DNA of 64,000 bases from Nocardioides sp. Root122 (GTDB lineage: Bacteria; Actinomycetota; Actinomycetes; Propionibacteriales; Nocardioidaceae), in contig NZ_LMDE01000012.1 of NCBI RefSeq assembly GCF_001425025.1, positions 101 through 64,100 of the forward strand. The letters are read 5' to 3'. The notes under the pieces are model-generated. The model was not told the origin of the DNA, did no database searches, and was given only the letters and a program-made list of their open reading frames with translations. The position numbers and the translations under genes are program-made. This document shows, piece after piece, positions 26,965-35,700 of the stretch. Positions within the stretch are counted from its first letter, which is position 1. The number at the start of each line of letters is the position of its first letter.

Positions 26965-27915
26965 TCAGCTGGCCTTCTTGGCAGCCGTCTTCTTCGCGGC
27001 GGTCTTCTTGGTGGTCGACTTCTTGGCCGCCGTCTTCTTCGCGGCGGCCTTCTTGGTGGTCGACTTCTTCGCCGCCGACTTCTTGGCGGTGGACTTCTTC
27101 GGGGCCTCGTCCTCGTCGTCGGCCTCCTCGCCGCGCGCGGACTTCGCCGCAGCCACGGACTTCTGCAGCGCAGCCAGCAGGTCGACCACCTCGCCCGAGG
27201 TCTTGGTGGAGGTCTCGGTGCGCTTGATCTCGCCGCCCTCGATCTTCGACTTCACCAGCGCCTCGACGGCGCCGGCGTAGTCGTCCTCGAACTCGGTGGC
27301 GTCGAAGTCGCCGGCGAGGGTCTCGACGAGCATGTGCGCCATCTTGACCTCCTGCGGCTTGGCGTCGTCGACCTCGACCTTGAAGTCGGGCGTGCGCACC
27401 TCGTCGGGCCACATCATCGTCTGGAGCACGATGACCTCGCCGGCCTCGGTCTCGCGGACGCGGAGCACGGCGATCGTGGTGCGCTGGCGCAACGCCACCG
27501 TCACCACGGCCATCCGGTCGGCATCCTTGAGGGCCTGGCGCAGCAGGGCGTAGGGCTTCGCCCCGGCGCCCTCGGGCTCGAGGTAGTAGGACTTCTCGAA
27601 GAGCAGGGGGTCGATCTGCTCGCGGGGCACGAACTTCTCGACCGCGATCTCGCGCGACGACGTCGACGGCAGCTCGGCCATGTCGTCGTCGGTGAGGATG
27701 ACCATCTCGCCGTCCTCGGTCTCGTAGCCCTTGGCGATGTCGGCGTAGGCCACCTCCTCGCCGTCGAGGGAGCAGACGCGCTGGTACTTGATCCGGCCGC
27801 CGTCCTTGGCGTGCACCTGGCGGAAGGAGACGTCGTGGCTCTCGGTCGCGGCATAGAGCTTGACCGGCACGGACACCAGGCCGAAGGACACCGCACCCTT
27901 CCAGATCGCGCGCAT
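26965..27915 (-). CDS. ku: Ku DNA end-binding protein
   Basis: 316-residue bacterial Ku, which forms a homodimeric ring on double-strand DNA ends and recruits LigD in non-homologous end joining. The N-terminus RAIWKGAVSFGLVSVPVKLY is diagnostic, and the core runs to about residue 250. The C-terminus (about 265-316) is a lysine/alanine/threonine tail of repeated KKSTTKK and AAAKK units, like the histone-H1-like tails of some actinobacterial Ku proteins that bind DNA without ends. It is divergent from the ligase-LDT-polymerase operon, 59 bp apart. Confidence 0.95.
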   Translation of the reverse strand: MRAIWKGAVSFGLVSVPVKLYAATESHDVSFRQVHAKDGGRIKYQRVCSLDGEEVAYADIAKGYETEDGEMVILTDDDMAELPSTSSREIAVEKFVPREQIDPLLFEKSYYLEPEGAGAKPYALLRQALKDADRMAVVTVALRQRTTIAVLRVRETEAGEVIVLQTMMWPDEVRTPDFKVEVDDAKPQEVKMAHMLVETLAGDFDATEFEDDYAGAVEALVKSKIEGGEIKRTETSTKTSGEVVDLLAALQKSVAAAKSARGEEADDEDEAPKKSTAKKSAAKKSTTKKAAAKKTAAKKSTTKKTAAKKTAAKKAS

Positions 27916-27962
27916 GGGGAAGACCTCTCGTCGGACGTGTGAGTCACCACAGTATGTACTGC

Positions 27963-27974
27963 CAGACTGACCAC
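27963..27974 (+). promoter_or_regulatory. Candidate -10 element, leaderless start of DNA ligase gene
   Basis: CAGACT (27963-27968) ends 6 nt before the GTG at 27975, and no ribosome-binding site is present, matching the leaderless pattern of several genes in this window. Confidence 0.3.
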
Positions 27975-28910
27975 GTGCCCCCGTCGATGCGTCCCATGCT
28001 CGCGACCAAGGGCGACGTCGTGCCGACCGGTGACGACTGGCGCCACGAGGTGAAGTGGGACGGCGTGCGGATGCTCGCCGACGTCCACGACGGTGCTCCG
28101 GTGGCCCGGCTGAGCACCCGCAACGGCAACGACGCCACCATCGCCTGGCCCGACGTGCACGGGGCCCCGATGGGCGGCCGGGACCTGCTCGTCGACGGCG
28201 AGATCATCGGCATCAACGACGCGGGCGTCCCCGACTTCGCGGTCATCCAGGAGCGGATGCACGTCCGCTCGGCCCGCTCCGCCGCGCGGCTGGCCACCAC
28301 CGTGCCGGCCACCTTCATGGTCTTCGACGTGATGCGTCTCGACGGTCGCGACCTCACCCAGCTGCCCCTCGCGGAGCGGCGCGAGGTGCTCGAGGGGCTC
28401 GACCTCGGCGGCTGGCAGGTGCCCCCGACGTACGACGACGGGGTGATGCTGCGCGACGCCACCCTCGCCCAGGGGCTGGAGGGCATCGTCTCCAAGCGCC
28501 TGACCAGCCGCTACGAGCCCGGCGTCCGCAGCCGGGCCTGGCTCAAGTTCGCCCACCGGCACCGGTTCTCGTTCGTCGTCGGCGGCTGGCGGCCGCAGGA
28601 GGGCACCAAGGACCGCCTGGCCGCACTCCTCGTCGGTGAGCCGACGGCCGAGGGCCTGCTCTTCCGCGGCCGGGTCGGCAGCGGGATCGGCGGCGAGGCG
28701 AGCCGTCTCCTCGGCGCGCAGCTCGCCGGCCGCTCCGTCGAGGCCAGCCCGTTCGCCGACGAGGTGCCGGCCGTCGACGCCCGCGGCACGTTCTGGGTCG
28801 AGCCGTTCCTCGTGGTCGACGTCGACTCGCTCAACCGGATGCCCGTGCAGCGCCTGCGCCAGCCGTCGTACCGTGGCATCCGCACCGACCTCGGCCCCGA
28901 CGACCTGTGA
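27975..28910 (+). CDS. ATP-dependent DNA ligase (stand-alone LigD ligase domain)
   Basis: 311-residue NHEJ-type ligase. The adenylated lysine is K27 in motif I KWDG, motif III shows LLVDGEI, motif IV GLEGIVSKR, motif V WLKFAHR, and an OB-fold follows. The chosen GTG start gives PPSMRPMLATKGD, the usual LigD ligase-domain N-terminus; an upstream ATG at 27939 would add 12 unusual residues. Polymerase and phosphoesterase domains are absent: the polymerase domain is a separate gene two positions downstream, with an L,D-transpeptidase gene between. The stop overlaps the next start (GTGA). Confidence 0.88.
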   Translation: MPPSMRPMLATKGDVVPTGDDWRHEVKWDGVRMLADVHDGAPVARLSTRNGNDATIAWPDVHGAPMGGRDLLVDGEIIGINDAGVPDFAVIQERMHVRSARSAARLATTVPATFMVFDVMRLDGRDLTQLPLAERREVLEGLDLGGWQVPPTYDDGVMLRDATLAQGLEGIVSKRLTSRYEPGVRSRAWLKFAHRHRFSFVVGGWRPQEGTKDRLAALLVGEPTAEGLLFRGRVGSGIGGEASRLLGAQLAGRSVEASPFADEVPAVDARGTFWVEPFLVVDVDSLNRMPVQRLRQPSYRGIRTDLGPDDL

Positions 28911-29623
28911 GGGCAGCTGTGAGACCACGCACCACGCTCGCGGGAGCCGCGGTGATCGGTGGCGTCCTCGTCGCCCTCGCCTCGCCCACGGCCGCCCACG
29001 CCGAGCGCGTGCAGCTCGGCGGTGTGCGCGTCGACCTGCGCGAGGGGACCTCGCAGGTCGTCACCGTCGACCACACCCACGGTGTACGCGCCACGGTGTC
29101 GCTGTGGCGGCTCACCGACGGCGGGTGGAAGCGGCAGCTCGCCACACGCGACGGCCGCACGGGCTACGGCGGCCTGGTGCGCGGGGAGCGGCGCGTGCAG
29201 GGCACGGGGACGACACCGCTGGGGACCTACGGGCTCACCTCCACCTTCGGCACGCACGGCCCGGACGCCCGGTCCCGGCTGCCGCACCACCGGATCCGGC
29301 GCGGCGACTTCTGGGTGCAGGACAACCGGTCGGCCCACTACAACCGCCTGCGCAACCAGCGCGACGGCGGCTTCCGCTGGTGGCTGCCGTCGTCGCACCC
29401 CGACTCCTCGGAGCGGCTGACCGACTACCCGCGGCAGTACGAGTGGTCGATCGTGACCGACTTCAACGTCGAGCAGGTACGCCACCGGGGCTCGGGCATC
29501 TTCCTGCACGTCAACGGCCGCGGCGCGACCGCCGGGTGCGTGAGCGCGCCGCGACGCACCATCCGCGCGCTCGTGCGGCTCCTCGACCCCGCCCGCGTCC
29601 CCGTGATCGGCATCGGAAGATGA
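28907..29623 (+). CDS. L,D-transpeptidase family protein (YkuD-type), exported
   Basis: 238-residue protein with a signal peptide (about 1-32, ending AAHA) and a YkuD-type catalytic domain. The active-site block has H201 (FLHVNGRG) and nucleophile C211 (TAGCVS), matching the HxnxxxTxGC pattern. Family members make 3-3 peptidoglycan cross-links or attach proteins to the wall. It lacks a visible LysM or Ig wall-binding domain. It sits between the ligase and polymerase genes of NHEJ, overlapping both by 4 nt (GTGA, ATGA), so it must be co-translated with DNA-repair proteins, an unexpected context. Alternative GTG start at 28919. Confidence 0.82.
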   Translation: MRAAVRPRTTLAGAAVIGGVLVALASPTAAHAERVQLGGVRVDLREGTSQVVTVDHTHGVRATVSLWRLTDGGWKRQLATRDGRTGYGGLVRGERRVQGTGTTPLGTYGLTSTFGTHGPDARSRLPHHRIRRGDFWVQDNRSAHYNRLRNQRDGGFRWWLPSSHPDSSERLTDYPRQYEWSIVTDFNVEQVRHRGSGIFLHVNGRGATAGCVSAPRRTIRALVRLLDPARVPVIGIGR

Positions 29624-30513
29624 ACGAGCTCCAGGTCGACGTCGGCGGACGCACGCTGACCATCAGCAACCTCGACAAGGTGCTCTACCCGCGCACCGGA
29701 ACGACCAAGGGCGAGGTCCTCAACTACTACGCCCAGGTCTCCCCGGTGCTGCTGCCGCACCTCAAGGACCGGGCCGTGACCCGGATCCGCTGGCCGCACG
29801 GCGTGGAGAAGGGCAGCTTCTTCGAGAAGAACGCACCCCCCGGCACGCCCTCGTGGGTGCGCACGGCCGAGGTGCCGACCACCGGCTCGCGCTCGGGCAA
29901 GGGCGACGGCACGATCCGCTTCCCGATCTGCGACGACCTCGCGACGCTGACCTGGCTGGCCAACCTGGCGGCCCTCGAGCTGCACGTGCACCAGTGGACC
30001 GTCGAGCCCGACGGCACGCCCCGCAACCCCGACCGCCTCGTCATCGACCTCGACCCGGGGGAGCCGGCGGGACTGCACGAGTGCGCCCAGGTGGCGCTGA
30101 TGGTGCGCGACGCGCTGGCCGAGCGCGACCTCGGCTGCACGCCCGTGACGAGCGGCAGCAAGGGCCTCCACCTCTACGCCCCGATGGACGGCACCCTCGA
30201 CAGCGACGGCACCACCGCACTCGCCAAGGAGGTGGCCGAGGCGCTCCAGCAGGAGCACCCGGCGCTGGTCACGAGCGTGATGACCAAGGCCAAGCGGCCC
30301 GGCAAGGTGTTCCTCGACTGGTCGCAGAACTCCGGCTCCAAGACCACCGTGTCGCCGTACTCCCTGCGCGGGCGTGAGCGCCCGACCGCCGCCGCGCCGT
30401 TGACCTGGGCCGAGGTCGAGGAGGGGGCCGAGGACGAGCTCACGCTCGACCAGCTCACGATGGAGCAGGTGCTCGCGCGCGTGTCCGAGCTGGGTGACGT
30501 GTTCGAGGCCTGA
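29620..30513 (+). CDS. LigD-type NHEJ polymerase/primase domain protein
   Basis: 297-residue stand-alone PolDom of the archaeo-eukaryotic primase superfamily, which fills gaps at broken ends, preferring ribonucleotides. The metal-binding aspartates are D143 and D145 in VIDLDPGE, and a conserved His lies in SGSKGLHLY (H184). The N-terminus LTISNLDKVLYPRTGTTKGE and the C-terminal TVSPYSLRGRERP are typical. The ATG at 29620 overlaps the transpeptidase stop (ATGA). With the separate ligase and Ku it rebuilds a LigD-like activity set; no 3'-phosphoesterase domain is present in the cluster. Confidence 0.92.
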   Translation: MNELQVDVGGRTLTISNLDKVLYPRTGTTKGEVLNYYAQVSPVLLPHLKDRAVTRIRWPHGVEKGSFFEKNAPPGTPSWVRTAEVPTTGSRSGKGDGTIRFPICDDLATLTWLANLAALELHVHQWTVEPDGTPRNPDRLVIDLDPGEPAGLHECAQVALMVRDALAERDLGCTPVTSGSKGLHLYAPMDGTLDSDGTTALAKEVAEALQQEHPALVTSVMTKAKRPGKVFLDWSQNSGSKTTVSPYSLRGRERPTAAAPLTWAEVEEGAEDELTLDQLTMEQVLARVSELGDVFEA

Positions 30514-30606
30514 CCCCCGAAGCTGTGGGAAAGGGTCCGGTTTCTTTTACCTGTGGGTAGCCCGACCGAGGATCGGCTGTGGATCGTCGACGCCGATTCT
30601 TGACTC

Positions 30607-30753
30607 ATGTCCCGCATCGCACTGATTCCCGTCGCCATCGTCCTGGCTGCCGGTTCCGTGGTGGTCGGTTCTGGTCAGGCAGGGTCGGCTGAGCCGGCCC
30701 ACACCTCGGTCTCCCAGCAGGTCGACACGGACGTTCCCGCCACCACCCGCTGA
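30607..30753 (+). CDS. Small secreted peptide (48 aa), function unknown
   Basis: A 48-residue frame from ATG 30607 to TGA 30751-30753. The N-terminus SRIALIPVAIVLAAGSVVVG is a plausible signal or anchor segment, followed by a short polar tail (SAEPAHTSVSQQVDTDVPAT). It lies between the PolDom gene and the response-regulator gene. The region upstream (30514-30606) contains TTTCTTTTACCTGTGGG, an AT-rich island that may be its promoter. Coding is plausible but not proven; it could be a target or sensor peptide for the two-component system beside it. Confidence 0.45.
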   Translation: MSRIALIPVAIVLAAGSVVVGSGQAGSAEPAHTSVSQQVDTDVPATTR

Positions 30754-30762
30754 TCGCACCTC

Positions 30763-30774
30763 TATGCTCCTGAC
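30763..30774 (+). promoter_or_regulatory. Candidate -10 element, leaderless response-regulator mRNA
   Basis: TATGCT (30763-30768) matches TANNNT and lies 6 nt before the ATG at 30775, with no ribosome-binding site. Confidence 0.4.
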
Positions 30775-31464
30775 ATGGTGCACGACGTGCTGGTGGTGGA
30801 GGACGAGGAGGACATTGCCGTCCCCTTGATGCGCACGTTGGAGCGTGAGGGTTACGACGTCAGTCGAGTCTCGGGTGGAGCGGACGCCTTGACCTTCGTG
30901 GTCGAGCAGGAGCCGGCGGTGGTGATCCTCGACCTCGGACTGCCCGACATGGACGGCATCGACGTGTGCCGCAAGATGCGGTCGGGCGGCTATCTCGGCG
31001 GCATCATCATGGTGACGGCGCGTGCCGGTGAGCTCGATCGCGTGGTCGGCCTCGACGTCGGCGCGGACGACTACCTCGCCAAGCCCTTCGGCCTGGCCGA
31101 GCTCCTCGCACGCGTCCGCGCGCTGCTGAGACGCAGCGCCCACGTCGCGCAGGACGACACGACCGTCGTCACCTCCTCGGGCCTCAAGATCGACGCCGCC
31201 TCGCGCCGCGTCCACCTCGGCGACAAGGAGATCGCGCTCACCGCCAAGGAGTTCGACGTGCTGGCGGTCCTCGCCTCCCACCACGACAAGGTGGTGCCGC
31301 GAGAGACGCTGATGAACCAGGTCTGGGACCAGAACTGGTACGGCTCCACCAAGACCCTCGACGTGACCATCGGTCGCCTGCGCAGCAAGCTGGAGGCCGC
31401 CGACGCCGGCGAGCGCGTGGTTGCGATCCGTGGGGTCGGCTTCCGCCTGGAGACCGGCAGCTAG
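30775..31464 (+). CDS. OmpR/PhoB-family response regulator
   Basis: 229-residue two-component regulator. Receiver domain residues 1-115: acidic pocket E9-D10-E11, phosphoacceptor D53 in ILDLGLPDMDG, and K103 in YLAKPFG. C-terminal winged HTH about 130-227 (ALTAKEFDVLAVLASHHDKV and TLDVTIGRLRSKL). All phosphorylation residues are intact. It is followed 2 nt later by a histidine-kinase gene whose ATPase domain looks degenerate, so phosphate may come from another source. Targets are unknown; the large membrane hydrolase downstream is a candidate. Confidence 0.92.
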   Translation: MVHDVLVVEDEEDIAVPLMRTLEREGYDVSRVSGGADALTFVVEQEPAVVILDLGLPDMDGIDVCRKMRSGGYLGGIIMVTARAGELDRVVGLDVGADDYLAKPFGLAELLARVRALLRRSAHVAQDDTTVVTSSGLKIDAASRRVHLGDKEIALTAKEFDVLAVLASHHDKVVPRETLMNQVWDQNWYGSTKTLDVTIGRLRSKLEAADAGERVVAIRGVGFRLETGS

Positions 31465-31466
31465 AG

Positions 31467-32660
31467 GTGCGTGAGCGGCTCGCCCTCGCGTTCGTCGGGC
31501 TGACCCTGGCCCTGCTGGTGCCGGCGGGGATCCTGCGGGGGATCTGGCTCGCGCACCAGGTGCGCGAGAACGAGCTCGACGCGCTCGGCGAGCACGCCAC
31601 GCAGGTCGCGGTCGTCTTCGACCGCCGCTTCGACGGGGGTCTCCCGGTGTCGTCGCTGCAGCTGCAGGACCTCACCGACACCGACGCCCGGCTCACGATC
31701 AGGCATCCCGACTCCCCGGACCTGACCGCGACGGGCGACCGCTTCCGCGCCGAGGCCTCGGGTCGCCCGCTGGTGGTCACCCGGACGGTGGGGGAGACGA
31801 CCGTCCTGGCGGTGAAGAGCGACGCCCGCGTCCGCGCGAGCGCCCGCGACCTGCTGACCTCGTTGCTCGTCATCTCGTTCGTCGCGGTGATCCTGGCGAT
31901 CCTGCTCGGGCTGGCGCTCGCCCGTCGGCTCTCCGAGCCCTTCACGGCGCTCGCCCGCAGCGCCGAGGCACTGGGCCGCGGCCGCTTCGACATCGAGCTG
32001 CCCGCCTCACGCATCCCTGAGGTCGTCGCGCTGGGTGCGGCGCTGAAGACGAGCGCGCAGAACATCGAGCACGAGTTCCAGCGCAACCGCGAGTACGCCC
32101 AGCTCGCGTCCCACGCCCTGCGCACCCCGATCACCGCGCTGCGCCTCGAGCTCGACGAGCTGCTGCTCGACCGCAGCCTCGACGAGGAGACCCGGTCGTC
32201 GCTCACCCGCTGCCTCGGCGGCGTGATGCGCCTGCAGGACACCATCGCCGAGCTCGTCGAGACGGGCCGCGGCCGCGGACTCCTCGGCAGCACGACGATC
32301 ACGGTGCGCGAGCTGGCCGAGGCGGTCGCCCGGCGCTGGGGCGGCCAGCCGCCGGGGGGCGGCGAGGTGCGTACCCGCGTCGAGGCCGGCGGCGACCTCG
32401 TCGTCACCCCCGGACCGTTCGAGCAGGTGCTCGACAGCGTGCTCGCCGACGTCTGCGCCCACGGCGCCGGGCCGGTCACCGTCCGGCTGGAGGCCGAGGA
32501 GAGCCACCTGCGCCTGCACGTGACGGGCCGGTCGGCCGAGGACGTGCCGGTCGAGCGCCCGGACGCGGCGGCGGCGGCAGCGATCACCCGCTTCCTCGGC
32601 GGCACCTGGGACGGCGACGCGCTCGCGGGTGGTCTGGACATCCTGCTGCCCCGGCACTGA
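31467..32660 (+). CDS. Sensor histidine kinase with degenerate ATP-binding domain
   Basis: 397-residue membrane kinase-like protein: TM1 about 5-27, extracytoplasmic sensor about 28-128, TM2 about 131-152, HAMP about 153-205, and a DHp domain with an intact H-box ASHALRTPITALRLE (H216). The expected ATPase domain (about 280-397) is short. The N-box position reads SVLADVCAHGAGPV with no Asn, and the DxGxG box is replaced by TGRSAEDV. It may therefore act as a phosphatase or phosphotransfer partner, or depend on another kinase. The GTG start at 31467 follows the regulator gene by 2 nt, so they are one operon. Confidence 0.78.
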   Translation: MRERLALAFVGLTLALLVPAGILRGIWLAHQVRENELDALGEHATQVAVVFDRRFDGGLPVSSLQLQDLTDTDARLTIRHPDSPDLTATGDRFRAEASGRPLVVTRTVGETTVLAVKSDARVRASARDLLTSLLVISFVAVILAILLGLALARRLSEPFTALARSAEALGRGRFDIELPASRIPEVVALGAALKTSAQNIEHEFQRNREYAQLASHALRTPITALRLELDELLLDRSLDEETRSSLTRCLGGVMRLQDTIAELVETGRGRGLLGSTTITVRELAEAVARRWGGQPPGGGEVRTRVEAGGDLVVTPGPFEQVLDSVLADVCAHGAGPVTVRLEAEESHLRLHVTGRSAEDVPVERPDAAAAAAITRFLGGTWDGDALAGGLDILLPRH

Positions 32661-32700
32661 CCTTCTTTACCTGCCGCACGGGGAGGGCCACGATGCCCCT

Positions 32701-35700
32701 ATGGGCACCCTGGCCTCAGGGAGCGGGAGCAAGGACCTCGGGAACGCCACCAGCAACGCCTCGGGGTCGACGACGAGCGCCGCGCGGACCCCGCCCGCCG
32801 CCGCCCTCGAGCTGCGCGTGCACGGCGTGCACGGCACCTCGCCAGCCTCCATGCTCGGCGTGAAGGACCCGCGCCAGGTCGCGGGCGACGGCATCACGGG
32901 CGTGTTCCGCACCGGGGACGACCTGCCGCGCCGCTCCCTGAACGACGGGCACGCGGTCGAGGCGTACTCCTGGGGTGCGCTCACCTCAGCGGTCCGCGGC
33001 GCCCTCGGCTGGGTGCAGCGGGTGCTCTGGCTCGGGCTGCTGCCGTTCGCGCTGGTCAACCTCGCCTACTGGTCGCGCCTCCACGTCGGCACCGACAGCC
33101 GGACCGGCCGCTGGGGTGCCGGCGCGGTCCGGTGGGCGGCACTCCTGCTCACGATGCTGTTCGTGCTGACGAGCTGCTTCATCTCCCTCGACCTGGTCGC
33201 GTGGCAGTGCTACCGCGGCGGGACGAAGAGCTGCGACGTGCTGCCGAGCCAGCTCGACTTCATGATGTTCCTCGCCCCCAGCCAGCGTCTCGTGGTCGCC
33301 TCGATGGTGCCCCTGGCCGGGATCGCCCTGATGTGGTTCCTGTCCCACCGGACGCTGGCGCGCTACGAGTCCAGCATGGACAGCGGTCCCGCGCGGGCCC
33401 CCCAGCAACCGACCGGGACGGATGCGGTCTCTCTGCGCCGGCGGCTGGCGCGCGGGTGGGCCCGGCTGCGGGCCAAGTCCAAGGACGAGGCCCCGGACCG
33501 CCCGGTGCAGCACCTGCTGCAGGACAGCAGGTTCTGGTCCTCCACCCGGCGCACGACCCGGCTCCAGCAGGTCCACCTCGCTGCGGCCGTCGCCACCCTG
33601 ATGGCCTACGTCGGGGTGCAGGTCTGGAAGCTGTCCGGCCGACCCAACGTGTGGACCTTCATCGCCACCGCGATCCTGCTCGCCAGCTTCGTCGCCGCGG
33701 CCCGGCTCCACCCGCAGGACCTCGAGTACTACGGACCGCTGCGTGACGAGAAGGGTCCGCGCGACCGCTGGACGCCGTGGCTGATGCGGGCCTCGGTGGT
33801 GCTGGTGGCGCTCCAGCTCATCGGGCTCGCCGAGCCGTCGACGGCCGACGCCTCTCGCCGCTGGGCCTCCGACGTCGCCTGGTTCGGCCACAACCTGTGG
33901 TTCATCGGGACCTTCGTCGCGCTCTCCGCCATCAACATCGCCGTCTTCGTCGCGGGGCGCATGCGCCGGTGGCTGGCACCCGTCCCGATCCTCGTCTTCA
34001 TCGGGTTCGTGGTGTACGCCACCTGGCTGAGCGTCCGGGGCGACGGTGCCTCCACCCAGGACGAGCTCACCCTCCTGCTGGTCGGGTCGCTCGTGGTCGC
34101 CGGCGTCTTCTTCGCCTGGATGCTGGCCTGGCAGTGGTGGCAGGCGCGTCCGGAGCGGGACCGGGGCGCCAAGGCGTGGTACGGCGCCGGCCCCGCCGTG
34201 CTGATCGGCGCCTCGGGATGGATCGCGCTGCTCTTCACCACCGCCGCCGTCACCGCGGCCGCGGAGTACCTCAACGGGCCCGACCAGTCCGTCTCGGACC
34301 TGACGTCGTCGTCGGGGAAGGTCGAGGACTCGGCCGCGCCGGAGCGGCTCACCGACACCTCCACCAGCATCGTCGTCGGCCTCTCCGAGGGGGTCGTGCT
34401 GCGCGACGGCATCATCGTGATGGGGGAGTCCGACGGCGAGTCGCCGCGACTGGTGCGAGGAGCGGTCGAGGTCGGCACCGCCGACGTGGTGTCCGGCCGG
34501 CTGACCCGGACCTTGCCCGACACCGTCCTCTTCAAGGGCACGCTGACGATGGAGGACACGACGCTGCTCCTCGTCGACACCTGCTGGGTCACCGCGCCCG
34601 CGGACCCGCCGACCGCCTGCCACCCGGAGACGAAGGGCTTCGTCTCGGCGTCCGAGGTGCAGGTCCCGGGCCAGCGGCTCCGGGTCTCCACCGACGGGCG
34701 CGTCCGGCTCTCGGTCGACCATCCCCCGAACACGCCGCTCGTGGTGCCGCAGGTGCTGATCTGGGCGCCGATCGTGCAGGTGGTGTGGGTCCTCCTCGCG
34801 GCCCTGCTCGCGATCGCGTGCTTCGTGCAGCTGAAGGTCCGGGTCTACCCGCGGATCAAGGACGTGGTGCGCGACGACAAGGTGCCCACGGAGTCGCGCA
34901 ACGACATCCGCAGCAAGCGGCTGCGGGCGGCGTACGCCCATCGGGCCGAGCGCCTGCTCGAGCTGCTCGGCGGCGTGACCGTCGGGTGCGTGCTGGTCCT
35001 GCTCTGCCTCTCCGCGACGGGGCAGCCGCCGAACACGCTGGTCGCCACCCTGTTCCCCGACTGGCGCAGCGACCTGCCGCACCTGCTCGCCAGCCTGTCG
35101 CTCTACGTCGTGCTCGCGCTCAGCGCCGGCTTCGTGCTCCTCAGCAGCTACGTCCGCCGCTCCGAGGCGACCCGCAAGGCGGTCGGCATCCTGTGGGACC
35201 TCACCACCTTCTGGCCGCGGGCCGCGCACCCGCTGAGCCCGCCCTGCTACGCCGAGCGCGTGGTGCCCGAGCTGACCACCCGCATCCGGTGGGCGGTCGG
35301 CCAGCACGGGATGGTCGTGGTCTCCGGCCACAGCCAGGGCTCGCTGATCGCGGCTGCGACGCTGCTGCGGCTGGGGGAGGACGTACTGGAGCACGTCCGC
35401 CTGGTGACGTACGGCAGCCAGCTGCGCGCGCTCTACGGCCGGATCTTCCCGCGCGTGCTCGGGCCCGACGTGCTCGGCAACGAGGCGACGAGTGGCTCGC
35501 CTAAGTTCAAGGACCCGATGCCCGACGCGCCGGACGGGCTCTCGACGCGAGCAGTCCGTCCGCCGGGCCGCGACCTGAAGAGAGCGAAGGACGACCCGAC
35601 CTGGGGTCCCAAGACGTTGTGGGACCTGCTGGGTCGCGACGGCTGGTTCAACTTCTTCCGCCGCGCCGACCCGCTGGGCTGGCGGGTCTTCTCCGACCAC

